A stretch of DNA of 64,000 nucleotides from Gallionella sp. (GCA_017880865.1 JADGRL010000004.1:1-64000), one strand, 5' to 3'; counted from the first letter of the stretch, positions 41,633 through 51,992 are shown. Notes: generated by a model not told the origin, from the sequence alone. Translations and numbers: made by a program.

Positions 41633-42001
41633 CTATTTTGGAATGTCCTTGGACTTCGAGTCGTCGACCGGGCTAGTCGGCTTGGTCTCTGCCGGACTTG
41701 CCGCTGGCGCGACGGGAGCCGCTTGAGTGGCCGCCGGATTCACTTTATCCATCAAACCCTGCTGCTGCGCGGGATGAGAATAAAGGTAAGTCAGCGACAA
41801 GCTGGTAATAAAGAACAGCGTCGCGGCGACTGCCGTACTGCGACTGAGGAAATTTGCGGAACCGCTGGAACCGAACAGACTGCCTGCCGAACCCGTGCCA
41901 AACGCTGCGCCCATATCGGCACCTTTACCGTGTTGCATCAACACCAAGCCGATCAACACCACCGCTGTCACAACGTGCACTACCCAAACTAATGTTTCCA
42001 C
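41633..42001 (-). CDS. secG: Protein-export membrane protein SecG
   Basis: Two-span subunit of the SecYEG translocon, 122 residues. METLVWVVHVVTAVVLIGLVLMQHGKGADMGAAFG contains the family motif VLMQHGKGADMGAAFG and is followed by SLFGSSGSANFLSRSTAVAAT and an Ala/Pro-rich tail. Downstream of tpiA as usual. Confidence 0.96.
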   Translation of the reverse strand: METLVWVVHVVTAVVLIGLVLMQHGKGADMGAAFGTGSAGSLFGSSGSANFLSRSTAVAATLFFITSLSLTYLYSHPAQQQGLMDKVNPAATQAAPVAPAASPAETKPTSPVDDSKSKDIPK

Positions 42002-42050
42002 TTACGACCCCTCACACACTACGCCAATGACAAAATTACCAATGACAAAA

Positions 42051-42806
42051 TTAAATTTGACCCGCGCGACAAATTGCCAAAAACTCGTCCGCCACCAAGG
42101 ATGCGCCGCCGATCAGGCCACCATCAATATCCGGCATCGCAAACAACTCTGCTGCGTTATTCGCCTTCACACTGCCGCCGTAGAGTATACACAACCCGGA
42201 CGCGATTTGACTATCGCCAGATGCGACACGCTGCCGGATAAACGCATGAACCGCCTGCGCCTGCGCAGAACTTGCCGTTTTTCCGGTGCCGATTGCCCAT
42301 ACCGGTTCGTAAGCCACCACCGCGTTGCGCAATGCCTGCACACCACCCAACCTAATCAGCGCATCCAACTGTCCGGCAACCACTTCTTCGGTTATACCGC
42401 TCTCGCGCTGCTCCAGCGATTCTCCAACACACAGGATAGGTGTTAACCCAGCCCGTTGTGCGGCCAAAAATTTCTCGGCCACCAGTTCGCTGCTCTCGCC
42501 ATAATAAGCGCGACGCTCCGAGTGCCCGACGATCACATAACCACAACCAAAATCGCACAACATCGCGGCCGACACTTCACCGGTATAGGCGCCTTTGTCC
42601 AACTGATGCACATCCTGCGCGCCCCACTTCACCTGACTACCGGACAGCTTTTGCTGCGCCTGGGCCAAATAAGGGAACGGCACACAAACCACACAATCGA
42701 CACCGGGCATCGCGGCTATCCCGCTACGCACCGCATCCAGCAACTGGGCGTTCTGAGCCAGTGCACCCTGCATCTTCCAGTTTCCGGTAACCAATTTGCG
42801 ACGCAT
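42051..42806 (-). CDS. tpiA: Triosephosphate isomerase
   Basis: Interconverts DHAP and glyceraldehyde-3-phosphate. From ATG 42806 (MRRKLVTGNWKMQG) the chain is 251 residues. Active-site Lys is in GNWKMQG, His in IVGHSERRAYYGE and Glu in VVAYEPVWAIGTGKTAS; YGGSVKANNA binds phosphate. Eleven extra N-terminal residues from an upstream frame start are not expected. Confidence 0.97.
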   Translation of the reverse strand: MRRKLVTGNWKMQGALAQNAQLLDAVRSGIAAMPGVDCVVCVPFPYLAQAQQKLSGSQVKWGAQDVHQLDKGAYTGEVSAAMLCDFGCGYVIVGHSERRAYYGESSELVAEKFLAAQRAGLTPILCVGESLEQRESGITEEVVAGQLDALIRLGGVQALRNAVVAYEPVWAIGTGKTASSAQAQAVHAFIRQRVASGDSQIASGLCILYGGSVKANNAAELFAMPDIDGGLIGGASLVADEFLAICRAGQI

Positions 42807-42912
42807 CGTCATCAATCCGCTAAGCATCAAAGCGCGCAATCGTAACCGCGAACCGTCGAATGGTCAATGAAACAAACAGAACATCGCAGGAGCGCCCTTA
42901 ATACATGGGGAG

Positions 42913-43884
42913 CTAGAACGGATCGGCGAAAATATCGCGCATGGAAGCGCCCGCAAAGAAAGTTTTCTGCTTGGCCGCATTGACCATGTCCGGATTGCCG
43001 CATAAGAAAACACGCCAGCCGGAAAGATCCGGATGATCAGCCAGCGCCACGTCCAGCACCATCCCTGACGCATAGCCCGCCCGAGCTTCAATCTCACCCT
43101 CGCCTGAGCCTTCGGATACGCAGGGAACATAACTGAAATTGCGATGCGCCAGCGCAAGCTTCTTCAATTCCTCGACCAGATAAAATCCGTCCGGGTTATA
43201 GCTGCCATGGTAGAGACTGAGCTTGCCTTGATGGCCGTTCAACAGCGCGTCGCGGATGATGCCATACAACGGCGCGAGTCCCGATCCGGTCGCAATCAGC
43301 AGAATATTCTGTTCCGGTTTGCCCTCAACGTAAAAACAATCGCCGGAAGCTTCTGAAATCGTGATGGTGTCCCCGGCCTTCATGTTCGCAAAAACCCAGC
43401 CGCTCACCAGTCCGCCCGGCACCTTCCGCACATGCAATACAAGTTCTTTGTCGAGCGCGGGAACACTCGCCAATGAATAGCAGCGCGCCGTGGTTTCGTC
43501 CTTGAACAAATTGATGAACTGCCCGGCCTTATATTCCAGAGGGCGGGAAGGTTCTAGCCGGATGCCGAGAATATCGGCGTTGAGATATTCGACACGGGTG
43601 ACCGTGGCCTCAAGCTTGCCTAACCCCGCCTCGGGCATAACAACCTCGATATCTTGTTCAGGAAAACAGGAACAAGCTAAAAAATAATTCTGGGCCGCGA
43701 GGGTCGGCTTCAACCCCGCGCGGGCTTTTTCAGGCACCTCGCCCTTGACCGCGCGCATCAGACAGGTCTGACAAACACCGGAGCGGCAAGAAGAAGGAAC
43801 AGCAACACCTCGGGCAGTCAAACAGTCGAGTACGGAGTTTTTCCCGCACTCATATGACTGCCCGCCATAAATAACTTTAGGCAT
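42913..43884 (-). CDS. 2Fe-2S ferredoxin / FAD-NAD(P)H oxidoreductase
   Basis: A 323-residue electron-transfer flavoprotein. The N-terminal 90 residues are a plant-type ferredoxin with the cysteine set SSCRSGVCQTC and LACSC. Next comes an FAD domain with RCYSLASVPA and a NAD(P)H domain with IATGSGLAPLYGIIRDAL, LYHGSY and FLCGNPDMV. The architecture is that of CDP-6-deoxyglucoseen reductase/AscD and oxygenase reductases. It lies 12 bp after a truncated hemoglobin, which it plausibly reduces; other partners such as the Rieske oxygenase at 57319 cannot be excluded. Confidence 0.88.
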   Translation of the reverse strand: MPKVIYGGQSYECGKNSVLDCLTARGVAVPSSCRSGVCQTCLMRAVKGEVPEKARAGLKPTLAAQNYFLACSCFPEQDIEVVMPEAGLGKLEATVTRVEYLNADILGIRLEPSRPLEYKAGQFINLFKDETTARCYSLASVPALDKELVLHVRKVPGGLVSGWVFANMKAGDTITISEASGDCFYVEGKPEQNILLIATGSGLAPLYGIIRDALLNGHQGKLSLYHGSYNPDGFYLVEELKKLALAHRNFSYVPCVSEGSGEGEIEARAGYASGMVLDVALADHPDLSGWRVFLCGNPDMVNAAKQKTFFAGASMRDIFADPF

Positions 43885-43896
43885 AGGTGTTTAGGC

Positions 43897-44259
43897 TTAT
43901 TTGCCCAGAACGTCGTTTCGGGTACTTTCGGCGATTGCAGCAGCTTGTGCAATCAAATGGCCGGGGACTTTGAGTTCCGTCAGCGTGGCGCCGAGGTTCT
44001 CCATCACCGCGTCAAAATGGCTATCGTTAAGACCCTGGGCCACGAGATGCGCATGACCTCTTCTCATATCCGCGCCGGTATAGTTGTGCGGTCCGCCAAA
44101 GGCCATCGTCAGAAAAGCTTTTTGCTTGGCGGCCTGCTTGTTCATATCCACGCCCTCGAAGAAACGCTTGATACGATCATCCTGCAGCACCTTGCGATAA
44201 AAAATGTCCACTGCGGCATTAACAGCACCTTCCCCACCAATTTCGGTATACAGACTCAT
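43897..44259 (-). CDS. Truncated hemoglobin, group 1 (N)
   Basis: A 120-residue 2-over-2 globin. It begins MSLYTEIGGEGAVNAAVDIFY (the helix B/E start YEKIGG-type motif), has the Phe-Tyr B9/B10 pair (DIFYRKV), FGGPHNYTGADM before the F region and the proximal histidine in RRGHAHLVAQGL. Members oxidise nitric oxide or carry O2. The SD CTGGAG precedes the ATG. First gene of a two-gene unit with the flavin reductase, divergent from an NsrR-like regulator. Confidence 0.93.
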   Translation of the reverse strand: MSLYTEIGGEGAVNAAVDIFYRKVLQDDRIKRFFEGVDMNKQAAKQKAFLTMAFGGPHNYTGADMRRGHAHLVAQGLNDSHFDAVMENLGATLTELKVPGHLIAQAAAIAESTRNDVLGK

Positions 44260-44580
44260 TTTTATTTCTCCAGGTTATTTTGATCTGACTGCCAGAATGT
44301 TCCGGCAATTGTATAAATGCCTCATTAGGATGTATATTCGAGCCGCTCTAGACATGAGCAACATTAATATATATCCTGAATGCATCTTATTGTCCGTCCA
44401 CAACCCTGTCAAGTGTCATGTTTGAACAGGGCGAAAACTATGTCGACGAGCATCAGGCAATACGAAAAATGGCGAACCTGCGCAGCCTACATAGATCAGA
44501 TGTGCATCTGGTCTGGCTTCCCGGCGCGGCCATCACCCCGTTGTAGTTTTCAATAATCCGCTCACCCGGAAAGGTACGAA
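44260..44580. promoter_or_regulatory. Divergent control region with NsrR-like half sites
   Basis: The 321 bp between the globin and nsrR contain no gene. GGATGTATATT (44328-44338) and AATATATATCC (44366-44376) are inverse copies matching at 10 of 11 positions, and GAATGCATCTT (44377-44387 region) matches one half of the NsrR consensus AAGATGYATTT/AAATRCATCTT. The first half site lies just upstream of a TATACA-type -10 for the globin on the minus strand, where binding would block transcription. About 190 bp between these sites and the nsrR start show nothing further. Confidence 0.5.
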
Positions 44581-45030
44581 ATGCGTTTAACCCTGTACAC
44601 CGATTATTCGCTGCGCGTCCTGCTTTATCTTGCCGACAAGGAAGGTGAAATCGTGACGATCAGTGAACTGGCCGACTTTTTCAAGATTTCGCGTAACCAT
44701 CTGGTCAAAGTGGTACACAATCTGGGACTCAAAGACTACATCCTGACCACACGGGGGCGGCACGGCGGACTCAAACTCGCCCGTCCGGCGAAAGAAATTC
44801 TGATCGGCGCGGTGGTGCGCGCGACTGAACCCGATTTCGATTTGCTCGAATGCTTCAATCCTAAAACGGATCATTGCGTGATCACCCGCTCCTGCTCGCT
44901 GAAATCCGTGATATTCAACGCGCAAGCCGCCTTCCTGGGTGAACTCGACAAATATACGCTGGCCGACATGGCCAACGCACCCAAGAAAGCCTTGCCCTCA
45001 TTCAAATCCATCCCGATCGTGCACAGCTAA
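44581..45030 (+). CDS. nsrR: Rrf2-family transcriptional regulator, NsrR-like
   Basis: A 149-residue winged-helix repressor. The N-terminus MRLTLYTDYSLRVLLYLA and ISRNHLVKVVHNL-LKDYILTTRGRHGGLKLARP are the NsrR versions of the Rrf2 helix-turn-helix and wing. Cluster-ligand cysteines are C91, C99 and C105 (LECFNPKTDHCVITRSCSL). NsrR carries a NO-labile Fe-S cluster. Divergence from a globin gene and the NsrR-like half sites support the assignment; the C91-x7-C-x5-C spacing differs slightly from E. coli. Confidence 0.88.
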   Translation: MRLTLYTDYSLRVLLYLADKEGEIVTISELADFFKISRNHLVKVVHNLGLKDYILTTRGRHGGLKLARPAKEILIGAVVRATEPDFDLLECFNPKTDHCVITRSCSLKSVIFNAQAAFLGELDKYTLADMANAPKKALPSFKSIPIVHS

Positions 45031-45136
45031 GAAACGCCGATTAAACAAACCGTTCCCGGACCCTTCGGATTATGGCCGGGAAAAATGTTATTGAAGGGGT
45101 AGCGGCCTATCAGACTTAAGGGCGCAGCTGTTTCAT

Positions 45137-46072
45137 TCAAGCCAGACAGGCCGCCAGCATTTTCCTGACTGCAATCGGATCGCGCTCTGTGCGCAATGTC
45201 CGGTACAGTGTTTCCGCTTCCGGGTAGCCAGCGCGCAACATTCCCAGCCATTGCTTGAGCCGCCCCGGCGCGTGCCTCGGGTCCATCCGGGCACATAACA
45301 GGTCGTAGTAATCGATCACCCAGGGCAGCAGTTCCGGCCAGTGCATGGCCTCCTCCCCGGTTTTGATGCGCCGCATCAGGTCCGGGCGGACGATGGCGCC
45401 GCGCCCGATCATCACGTCGGTGCAGCCGCTGATCTGGCGAATTTTTTCACTATCCTTGGGGGTCCACACCTCACCGTTGGCCACCACCGGCAGCTTCACG
45501 GCTTCGCGGATATGGGCGAGCCATTCCCAGCGCGCAGGAGGGCGGTAGCGGTCGGACCGAGTGCGTGCATGAACGGTGAGTTCATTGGCGCCGCCCGCTT
45601 CGATGGCTCGGGCGCAATCGAGCGTCAGCGAGGTATCTTCAAGGCCCAGACGCATCTTGGCGGTGACGGGAATGTGTTTCGGCACGGCGCGGCGCGCAGC
45701 AGTCACGATGGCGTGGATTTGCTCCGGGAACTGCAGCAGGACAGCGCCGCCGCCGTGACGATTCACCGTGGGTGCGGGGCAGCCGAAGTTGAGGTCGATG
45801 CCCGGTGCACCCAGGGAAGCGGCGAATGCGGCATTTTCTGCGAGGCAGACCGGGTCGCTCCCCAGCAACTGCACGCGCACCGGCACCCCGGCGCGCGTAC
45901 ATCCGCCGCTGACCAGCTCAGGCACGGTGCGCAGCAGCTTTTTCTCAGTGAGCAGATGGTTGGTGACCCGCACAAATTCGGCCACGCACAGGTCGATGCC
46001 GCCCAGACGCGTCAATATGTCGCGCAGGCTATGATCGGCCAAGCCCTCCATCGGGGCGAGAATCAGGCGCAT
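45137..46072 (-). CDS. dusC: tRNA-dihydrouridine(16) synthase
   Basis: FMN enzyme reducing U16 of tRNA. The 311-residue protein has MRLILAPMEGLADHSLRDIL at the N-terminus (DusC-type APMEG), CVAEFVRVTNHLL, the catalytic cysteine in NFGCPAPTVNRHGGGA, TAKMRLGLED, VHARTRSDRYRPPARW and VIGRGAI (MIGRGAIVRPDL). The closest pattern is E. coli DusC rather than DusA or DusB. Monocistronic. Confidence 0.93.
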   Translation of the reverse strand: MRLILAPMEGLADHSLRDILTRLGGIDLCVAEFVRVTNHLLTEKKLLRTVPELVSGGCTRAGVPVRVQLLGSDPVCLAENAAFAASLGAPGIDLNFGCPAPTVNRHGGGAVLLQFPEQIHAIVTAARRAVPKHIPVTAKMRLGLEDTSLTLDCARAIEAGGANELTVHARTRSDRYRPPARWEWLAHIREAVKLPVVANGEVWTPKDSEKIRQISGCTDVMIGRGAIVRPDLMRRIKTGEEAMHWPELLPWVIDYYDLLCARMDPRHAPGRLKQWLGMLRAGYPEAETLYRTLRTERDPIAVRKMLAACLA

Positions 46073-46197
46073 GGGTATCTGGACGGTTGCGGGGCGTTTA
46101 TTTTAGAAAAAATACACATAAGTTCAGACTCGATTTATCTTTATTCTGTTGATGGAGGTGCCCCGAACGGAGTGCCTCCTGATTCATCATCGCCAAA

Positions 46198-47019
46198 TCA
46201 GAATGCGTACCCCAACCCAAGTCTAACCGTGGTGTAATTTGTCTTGCTGTCCGGCTCCCAGGTGACGAGGCCGCCAGCTAAGGGATACAGCGCGCTGATG
46301 CCATACTTGAAGCTCTTATAATCGACACCGACGTTGCCGTGGAAGGTTTTGGTAAATGCATAATCGGCGCAGGCGCCCACCTTGTACCGGCTGGAGTTGC
46401 CGAGTCGGCCCGTGAATCCAGCAGGGCCTTCGACCACAATATTTGATCCGAATGTACGCCCGAACACGGCATTGATTGAAACTACCAGTTTGGCGACAGG
46501 CGAATACTGGCCCAGCGCACCGATCCCATAATAATGGTGAGTGTAGGTCTCACCATAATTGATCAACCTGTCCCATTTATGATGGCCGAGCTCGGCGTAG
46601 GGTGTCAGCATCAACTCGTCGTTAACTACGAAACCTCTTCCGTAACGGGCGCTGTAATTATCCAGTATCGCACCGGAAGGTTGAACGACCGAACCATACA
46701 CTCCGCCTTCCTGAAGGGAGCCTACATATTTCGTGTTGCCGGAGGAATGGTCGTATTCGGCTTCGAAATAATCGTTTCCGAGCCACCAATCCTTCATCGC
46801 GGATAAGGACAGCGCCGCACCCGGCACCCAGCCCGTCGCCGTGTCTATCGTTCCGGTCGTCGTGCCCAGAATTCCATTGCCCGTTTCCGTGTAATCGACA
46901 TACGTCGCAATGATCTGGCTGCCGATCTGGTTATTGGATGCCATGATGTCGGATGTGCCCGCAAACGCTGTTGCAGAGCACATCAAGCAGCCCATCAGCA
47001 AAGCGACTTTATGCAACAT
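46198..47019 (-). CDS. Outer-membrane beta-barrel protein
   Basis: A 273-residue precursor with signal peptide MLHKVALLMGCLMCSATAFA and a mature chain of amphipathic strands (YFEAEYDHSSGNTKYVG, LMLTPYAELGHHKWDRL, YYGIGALGQYSP, YTTVRLGLGYAF), ending in the C-terminal Phe signal. The shape is an 8-10-strand OmpW/OmpA-like barrel, but no family is certain. It stands alone, with a hairpin (GGAGGTGC/GTGCCTCC, 46154-46180) beyond its 3' end. Confidence 0.8.
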   Translation of the reverse strand: MLHKVALLMGCLMCSATAFAGTSDIMASNNQIGSQIIATYVDYTETGNGILGTTTGTIDTATGWVPGAALSLSAMKDWWLGNDYFEAEYDHSSGNTKYVGSLQEGGVYGSVVQPSGAILDNYSARYGRGFVVNDELMLTPYAELGHHKWDRLINYGETYTHHYYGIGALGQYSPVAKLVVSINAVFGRTFGSNIVVEGPAGFTGRLGNSSRYKVGACADYAFTKTFHGNVGVDYKSFKYGISALYPLAGGLVTWEPDSKTNYTTVRLGLGYAF

Positions 47020-47232
47020 AAAATCCTCTCTAATTCACGGGATCCAGATTCGTCGCACATCATATGACAGAAACGGGCGCAGCGTGCCTTGCACCTCATT
47101 TTCTTGCGCCGAATCCCAAGGAGGCAAAGTGAGCTATTTCAGCCTACTGATTTTTTGTAGAAGGCCTGCCACGACGCCCATGCATCCAATCAACCTGGAT
47201 GTCGCAGCAGTGCTCGGAACACGCCTGCGAAG

Positions 47233-47613
47233 CTAGGCGGCCTGTACCGGAATCTGTTCGCGTTGCGCGATGATGCGGTTGTGCTCGTCCACATAGACGA
47301 GCTGCGGGTGGAATTTTTGCAGCTCCAATTCGGAATACATCGCGTAAGTGGCGATGATGATGATGTCTCCCGGATCGGCCTTGTGCGCCGCCGCGCCATT
47401 CACGGAGATCACGCCGGAACCGCGTTGGGCGCGGATGGCGTAGGTGGTGAAACGCTCGCCATTGGTGACATTGTAAATATCGATCTGCTGATATTCTTTG
47501 ATGTCGGCGGCATCCAGCAAATCGTCGTCGATCGCGCAGGAACCCTCGTAATGCAACTCGGAGTGCGTGACATGCACCCGGTGCAACTTGGCTTTAAGCA
47601 TGATTCTTTGCAT
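47233..47613 (-). CDS. panD: Aspartate 1-decarboxylase precursor
   Basis: Pyruvoyl enzyme making beta-alanine for pantothenate. The 126-residue proenzyme has the self-cleavage site Gly24-Ser25 (HYEGSCAID), Lys9 and Arg-rich [27 protein letters not shown]. It lies 53 bp after panC but has its own TATAAT. Confidence 0.97.
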   Translation of the reverse strand: MQRIMLKAKLHRVHVTHSELHYEGSCAIDDDLLDAADIKEYQQIDIYNVTNGERFTTYAIRAQRGSGVISVNGAAAHKADPGDIIIIATYAMYSELELQKFHPQLVYVDEHNRIIAQREQIPVQAA

Positions 47614-47642
47614 TAGGACACCTCTTATTTCAGTGGGCGCGG

Positions 47643-47648
47643 ATTATA
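47643..47648 (-). promoter_or_regulatory. panD -10 box
   Basis: Minus strand TATAAT followed by CCGCGCCCAC, about 30 nt before the panD ATG, with AGAGGTG as the ribosome site. It would let panD be expressed apart from panBC. Confidence 0.6.
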
Positions 47649-47666
47649 TAACACCCGGCCCAATAA

Positions 47667-48514
<848 letters not shown>

Positions 48515-48515
<1 letters not shown>

Positions 48516-49306
48516 CAAAAGCTGTGTTCCTGCGCAGGAAAGCTACCCGCCTTCACTTCGGCGACATAGTTCGCCACCGCCGCCGCGATACTGGACGCGC
48601 CCTGCATGTAGTTCTTCACGAAGCGCGCCTTCTTGCCGGGAAATGCATCCAGCATATCGTGCAACACCAGCACCTGACCGGAACACGCTGCACCCGCGCC
48701 GATGCCGACCGTGGGAATGGTGAGCTGCGCGGTGATTTCCGCTGCCAGTGCAGCAGGCACGGCTTCCAGCACCAGCATGCCCGCGCCAGCCAGTTCAAGC
48801 GCCAGCGCATCCTGCAATAATTGTTGCGCGGCGGCGGATTCTTTACCCTGCACGCGATAACCGCCCAACTGATGCACCGACTGCGGGGTCAGCCCGATGT
48901 GTCCGCACACAGGGATGCCGCGAGAGGTTAAGAAGCGCACCGTTTCGACCATAGCCGCACCGCCTTCTAGCTTGACCATCTGCGCGCCCGCCGCCATCAG
49001 CTGCGCGGCATGTTCAAACGTTTTTTCCGGGCTGATCTGGAACGTGCCGAACGGCATATCGCTGATGATAAAAGCCTGTTTCGAGCCCCGTGCCACACAG
49101 GCGGTGTGGTAAACCATGTCGGTAAGCGTAACCGGCAGCGTGGTTTCGTGTCCCTGCAACACCATGCCGAGCGAATCGCCGACCAGCAGCGCGTCGACAC
49201 CTTGGGCTTCGAGTAGCGCGGCGAAGCTCGCGTCATAACAGGTCAGCACGGCAATTTTCTCGCCCTTGCCGCGCATGGCTTTCAGTGCAGTCAGTGTGGT
49301 ACGCAT
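48515..49306 (-). CDS. panB: 3-methyl-2-oxobutanoate hydroxymethyltransferase
   Basis: Makes ketopantoate from ketoisovalerate and methylene-THF. The 263-residue barrel shows [33 protein letters not shown] (metal Asp), [15 protein letters not shown] and VIGIGAGA-type [18 protein letters not shown]. Its ATG overlaps the dgk stop by one base. Confidence 0.97.
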
Positions 49307-49947
49307 CAGCTCCCCCTGCTAAAAAATTCGCGCGGCCCGCGCATTTCCTCGATGCGGCTCAGCAGCAATTTGAAATCTTCATCGCCATCCACGAAGTTCA
49401 GATGCTCGCTGTTCACCATCAGCACCGGAGCCGCGTCGTAATGATAGAAGAAATCGCTGTAGCTTTGTGACAGACGCAACAAATAACTTTCGCTGATGCC
49501 GAATTCATAAGGCTGTGCGCGGCGCTGCACGCGCTCTGCCAGAATATCCGGCGCGGCCTGCAAATAAATCACCAGGTCCGGCACGGGCGCCTGCAATTGC
49601 AGCGAGCTGTAAATTTGCTGATAGAGCGCGAACTCTTCTTCATTCAGATTGAGCCGCGCAAACAGCGGGTCCTTGTCGAACAGATAATCCGACACGGTGC
49701 TCTCGCGAAATAAATCCATTTGCGCCAGATCACGCACTTCGTTGCTGCGCTGGAACAGGAAGAACAATTGAGTCGCCAGCGCATAGCGCGGCGGGTCCTG
49801 ATAAAACTTGGCGAGAAAGGGATTTTCGTCGGGCTTTTCCAGCAGCGTCCCGGCACCGATGTGTTGCGAGAGCCGATGCACGAGGCTGGTCTTGCCGACG
49901 CCGATCGGTCCTTCCACGACGATGTAGCGATACTTATCAAGCAGCAT
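49306..49947 (-). CDS. Deoxynucleoside kinase (deoxyadenosine/deoxyguanosine kinase type)
   Basis: A 213-residue P-loop kinase starting [22 protein letters not shown] at ATG 49947, overlapping folK by 11 bp. After Walker A come [15 protein letters not shown], the DRS-like [10 protein letters not shown] and the lid [14 protein letters not shown]. It salvages purine deoxynucleosides in relatives. Placement between folK and panB is common in betaproteobacteria and looks like mere co-transcription. Confidence 0.88.
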   Translation of the reverse strand: MLLDKYRYIVVEGPIGVGKTSLVHRLSQHIGAGTLLEKPDENPFLAKFYQDPPRYALATQLFFLFQRSNEVRDLAQMDLFRESTVSDYLFDKDPLFARLNLNEEEFALYQQIYSSLQLQAPVPDLVIYLQAAPDILAERVQRRAQPYEFGISESYLLRLSQSYSDFFYHYDAAPVLMVNSEHLNFVDGDEDFKLLLSRIEEMRGPREFFSRGS

Positions 49948-50449
49948 TGAGCATCCTCTCCAATACCTGACCCTGACATCCTGCAAGCGCCAGCTCGGCC
50001 CGACCTACTCCGGGTATGCTGATATCCGGCGCGATTTCCAGCAGCGGCTGCAACACGAACGCACGCAAGTGCATCTGCGGATGCGGGATGGTCAGGCCAT
50101 GCTCGTGCAGTTGCACATCGTCATACAGCAGCACGTCCAGATCCAGCGTGCGCGGCGCGTTGCGATAGGTACGCTCGCGACCGTGCTGATGCTCGATGTG
50201 TAACAACGCTTGCAGAAAGGCATGCGGCATCAAGGTTGTTTCGATTTTCGCCACCGCATTCACGAAATCCGGCTGGCTTGGTAAATCGGTCTGACCCGGA
50301 TAGCCTATCGGCGCGCTGCGATACAGCGAAGAGCGAGCAACCAGACTCGTATCCGGCAGCTGATCAATGTCGGCAAATGCACGTCGCAATTGGCCGAGCG
50401 GATCTTCCAGATTGCTGCCCAGCCCGATAAAGGCGGTGTGTCGCGTCAC
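49937..50449 (-). CDS. folK: 6-hydroxymethyl-7,8-dihydropterin pyrophosphokinase
   Basis: Folate pathway kinase, 170 residues. Shows FIGLGSNLEDPLGQLRRAF, SLYRSAPIGYPGQTDLPSQPDFVNAV and the signature RTLDLDVLLYDDVQL followed by IPHPQMHLRAFVLQPL. Start is GTG at 50449 overlapping the pcnB stop (GTGA), so translation is coupled. Confidence 0.96.
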   Translation of the reverse strand: MTRHTAFIGLGSNLEDPLGQLRRAFADIDQLPDTSLVARSSLYRSAPIGYPGQTDLPSQPDFVNAVAKIETTLMPHAFLQALLHIEHQHGRERTYRNAPRTLDLDVLLYDDVQLHEHGLTIPHPQMHLRAFVLQPLLEIAPDISIPGVGRAELALAGCQGQVLERMLNAA

Positions 50450-51861
50450 TCGTATGCCCGGCCCGTATCCTGTCGGCCAGTATGCTCGTCCGCCGAGTGT
50501 TCACCCGATGACTCGCCCACTGACCCAGTGGCCGACTCGCTGGCTGGTTTTTTCTTGCGCGGCTTCCGGCGGCGTTTCTTGTCTCCCGCACCTTCAGGCT
50601 GCAACATTTCCACACGGCGCTCTTCGCTGGCATCTTGAAACTCGTCCCACCACAATCCCAGCTCGTCATCCACTTCGCCGCTGGCGCAACGCAACAACAG
50701 GAAATCGAATCCGGCACGAAAGCGCGGTTGCTCCAGCAAACGGTACGGACGTTGTCCGGCGCGCTGATCAAAGCGTTGTTGCAACAACCAGATTTCTTTC
50801 ATCACCGCATCCTGGCGGTGCGGGATAGCCAGCTGCGCTTTTTGTCTGGCCAGCACTTCATCCATCGCCTCGTGCATCGCGCCTATCGGACGCCCGCCTT
50901 GCTGCACGCGCAAATTCCACGCCGCCAACACCTCATGCCACAACAGCGCGGCGAACAAAAACGCGGGAGAAACCGTCTTGTCCTGGCTGAGACGCTCGTC
51001 GGTATTGCGCAACGCCAGCATGATGAATTTTTCGCCCATCGGCTGTTCCCAGATCACATCCAGCAGCGGCAGCAAGCCGTGATGCAGATTCATCCGGCGC
51101 AACTGCTGGATGCACTCCAGCGAATGCCCTGACAACAGCATTTTCAACACCTCGTCGAGCATGCGCGCCTTCGGCACGTTGTCGAGCAAATTCTTCATTT
51201 TGGCGATCGGTGCTGCGGTCGCCGCATCCAGCTCGATGCCCAGCTTGGCGGACAAGCGCACCGCGCGCAGCATGCGCACCGGGTCTTCGCGGTAACGCAC
51301 TAGCGGGTCGCCGATGATGCGCAACAGACCATTGCGCGTATCGGCATAGCCGCGGTGATAATCAAAAATCTCCTGGGTGGACGGATCATAGAACAGCGCA
51401 TTTGCGGTGAAATCGCGCCGCGCCGCATCCTGCTCCTGATCGCCGAATTCATTGTCGCGCAGCAAACGGCCATGCTCGTCGGTCTGCGCATCTTCGGCCT
51501 CGATCATGCGGCGGAAAGTAGACACCTCGACCACCTCCTCACCGAACATCACATGCACCAGCCGAAAGCGCCGACCGATGATGCGCGCGCGGCGAAACAC
51601 GCGGCGCACATCTTCCGGTGTGGCATCGGTCGCGATGTCGAAATCCTTAGGTGTGCGCTCCAGCAACAAATCGCGCACCGCACCGCCCACCACATAGGCC
51701 TGATAGCCTGCGGCTTGCAAGCCGTCGGTGACTTTCAGCGCGCCGTAGCTGATCTGCTCGCGCGCCACGCCATGCAATTTGAACGGGATCACCTGAGCAT
51801 TTCCCACCGTTTTGGTTTTGGCAGGTTTACGGAATACGCGCTTGAAAAATTTTTTGATCAT
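50446..51861 (-). CDS. pcnB: Poly(A) polymerase I
   Basis: Adds 3' poly(A) tails to RNA for turnover. The chain of 471 residues starts MIKKFFKRVFRKPAK (ATG 51861; five more residues are possible upstream). The nucleotidyltransferase core has AYVVGGAVRDLLLERTPKDFDIATDATPEDV (seen as VVGGAVRDLLL and KDFDIATDATP), RRDFTANALFYDP and RYREDPVRMLRAVRLSAKLG, and a Lys/Arg-rich tail (KKRRRKPRKKKP) for RNA contact. These favour PcnB over CCA-adding enzyme. Confidence 0.95.
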   Translation of the reverse strand: MIKKFFKRVFRKPAKTKTVGNAQVIPFKLHGVAREQISYGALKVTDGLQAAGYQAYVVGGAVRDLLLERTPKDFDIATDATPEDVRRVFRRARIIGRRFRLVHVMFGEEVVEVSTFRRMIEAEDAQTDEHGRLLRDNEFGDQEQDAARRDFTANALFYDPSTQEIFDYHRGYADTRNGLLRIIGDPLVRYREDPVRMLRAVRLSAKLGIELDAATAAPIAKMKNLLDNVPKARMLDEVLKMLLSGHSLECIQQLRRMNLHHGLLPLLDVIWEQPMGEKFIMLALRNTDERLSQDKTVSPAFLFAALLWHEVLAAWNLRVQQGGRPIGAMHEAMDEVLARQKAQLAIPHRQDAVMKEIWLLQQRFDQRAGQRPYRLLEQPRFRAGFDFLLLRCASGEVDDELGLWWDEFQDASEERRVEMLQPEGAGDKKRRRKPRKKKPASESATGSVGESSGEHSADEHTGRQDTGRAYE

Positions 51862-51908
51862 GCAGTGTTTAGGCAATTGAACGCGACAAGATCGCGCAAG
51901 GAGCGCGG

Positions 51909-51914
51909 ATTATA
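51909..51914 (-). promoter_or_regulatory. pcnB -10 box
   Basis: Minus strand TATAAT followed by CCGCGCTCC, about 45 nt before the pcnB start and just after the terminator of the upstream gene. Likely promoter of the pcnB-folK-dgk-panB-panC unit. Confidence 0.6.
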
Positions 51915-51925
51915 CAGCCCCAAAG

Positions 51926-51951
51926 AAAAACGCGCCTTGCGGCGCGTTTTT
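51926..51951 (-). terminator. Rho-independent terminator of the PsiF-repeat gene
   Basis: Stem AAAAACGCGCC (51926-51936) / GGCGCGTTTTT (51941-51951) with loop TTGC; T tract on both strands. It separates the PsiF-repeat gene from the pcnB promoter. Confidence 0.85.
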
Positions 51952-51992
51952 AACGAAGCGATTAACGCCCGTCGACTGCGCTCAGGACAGGC

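Noticed and set aside
45341..46237. 298-residue plus-strand frame opposite dusC
   Set aside because: Shadow of dusC, whose catalytic motifs are intact.
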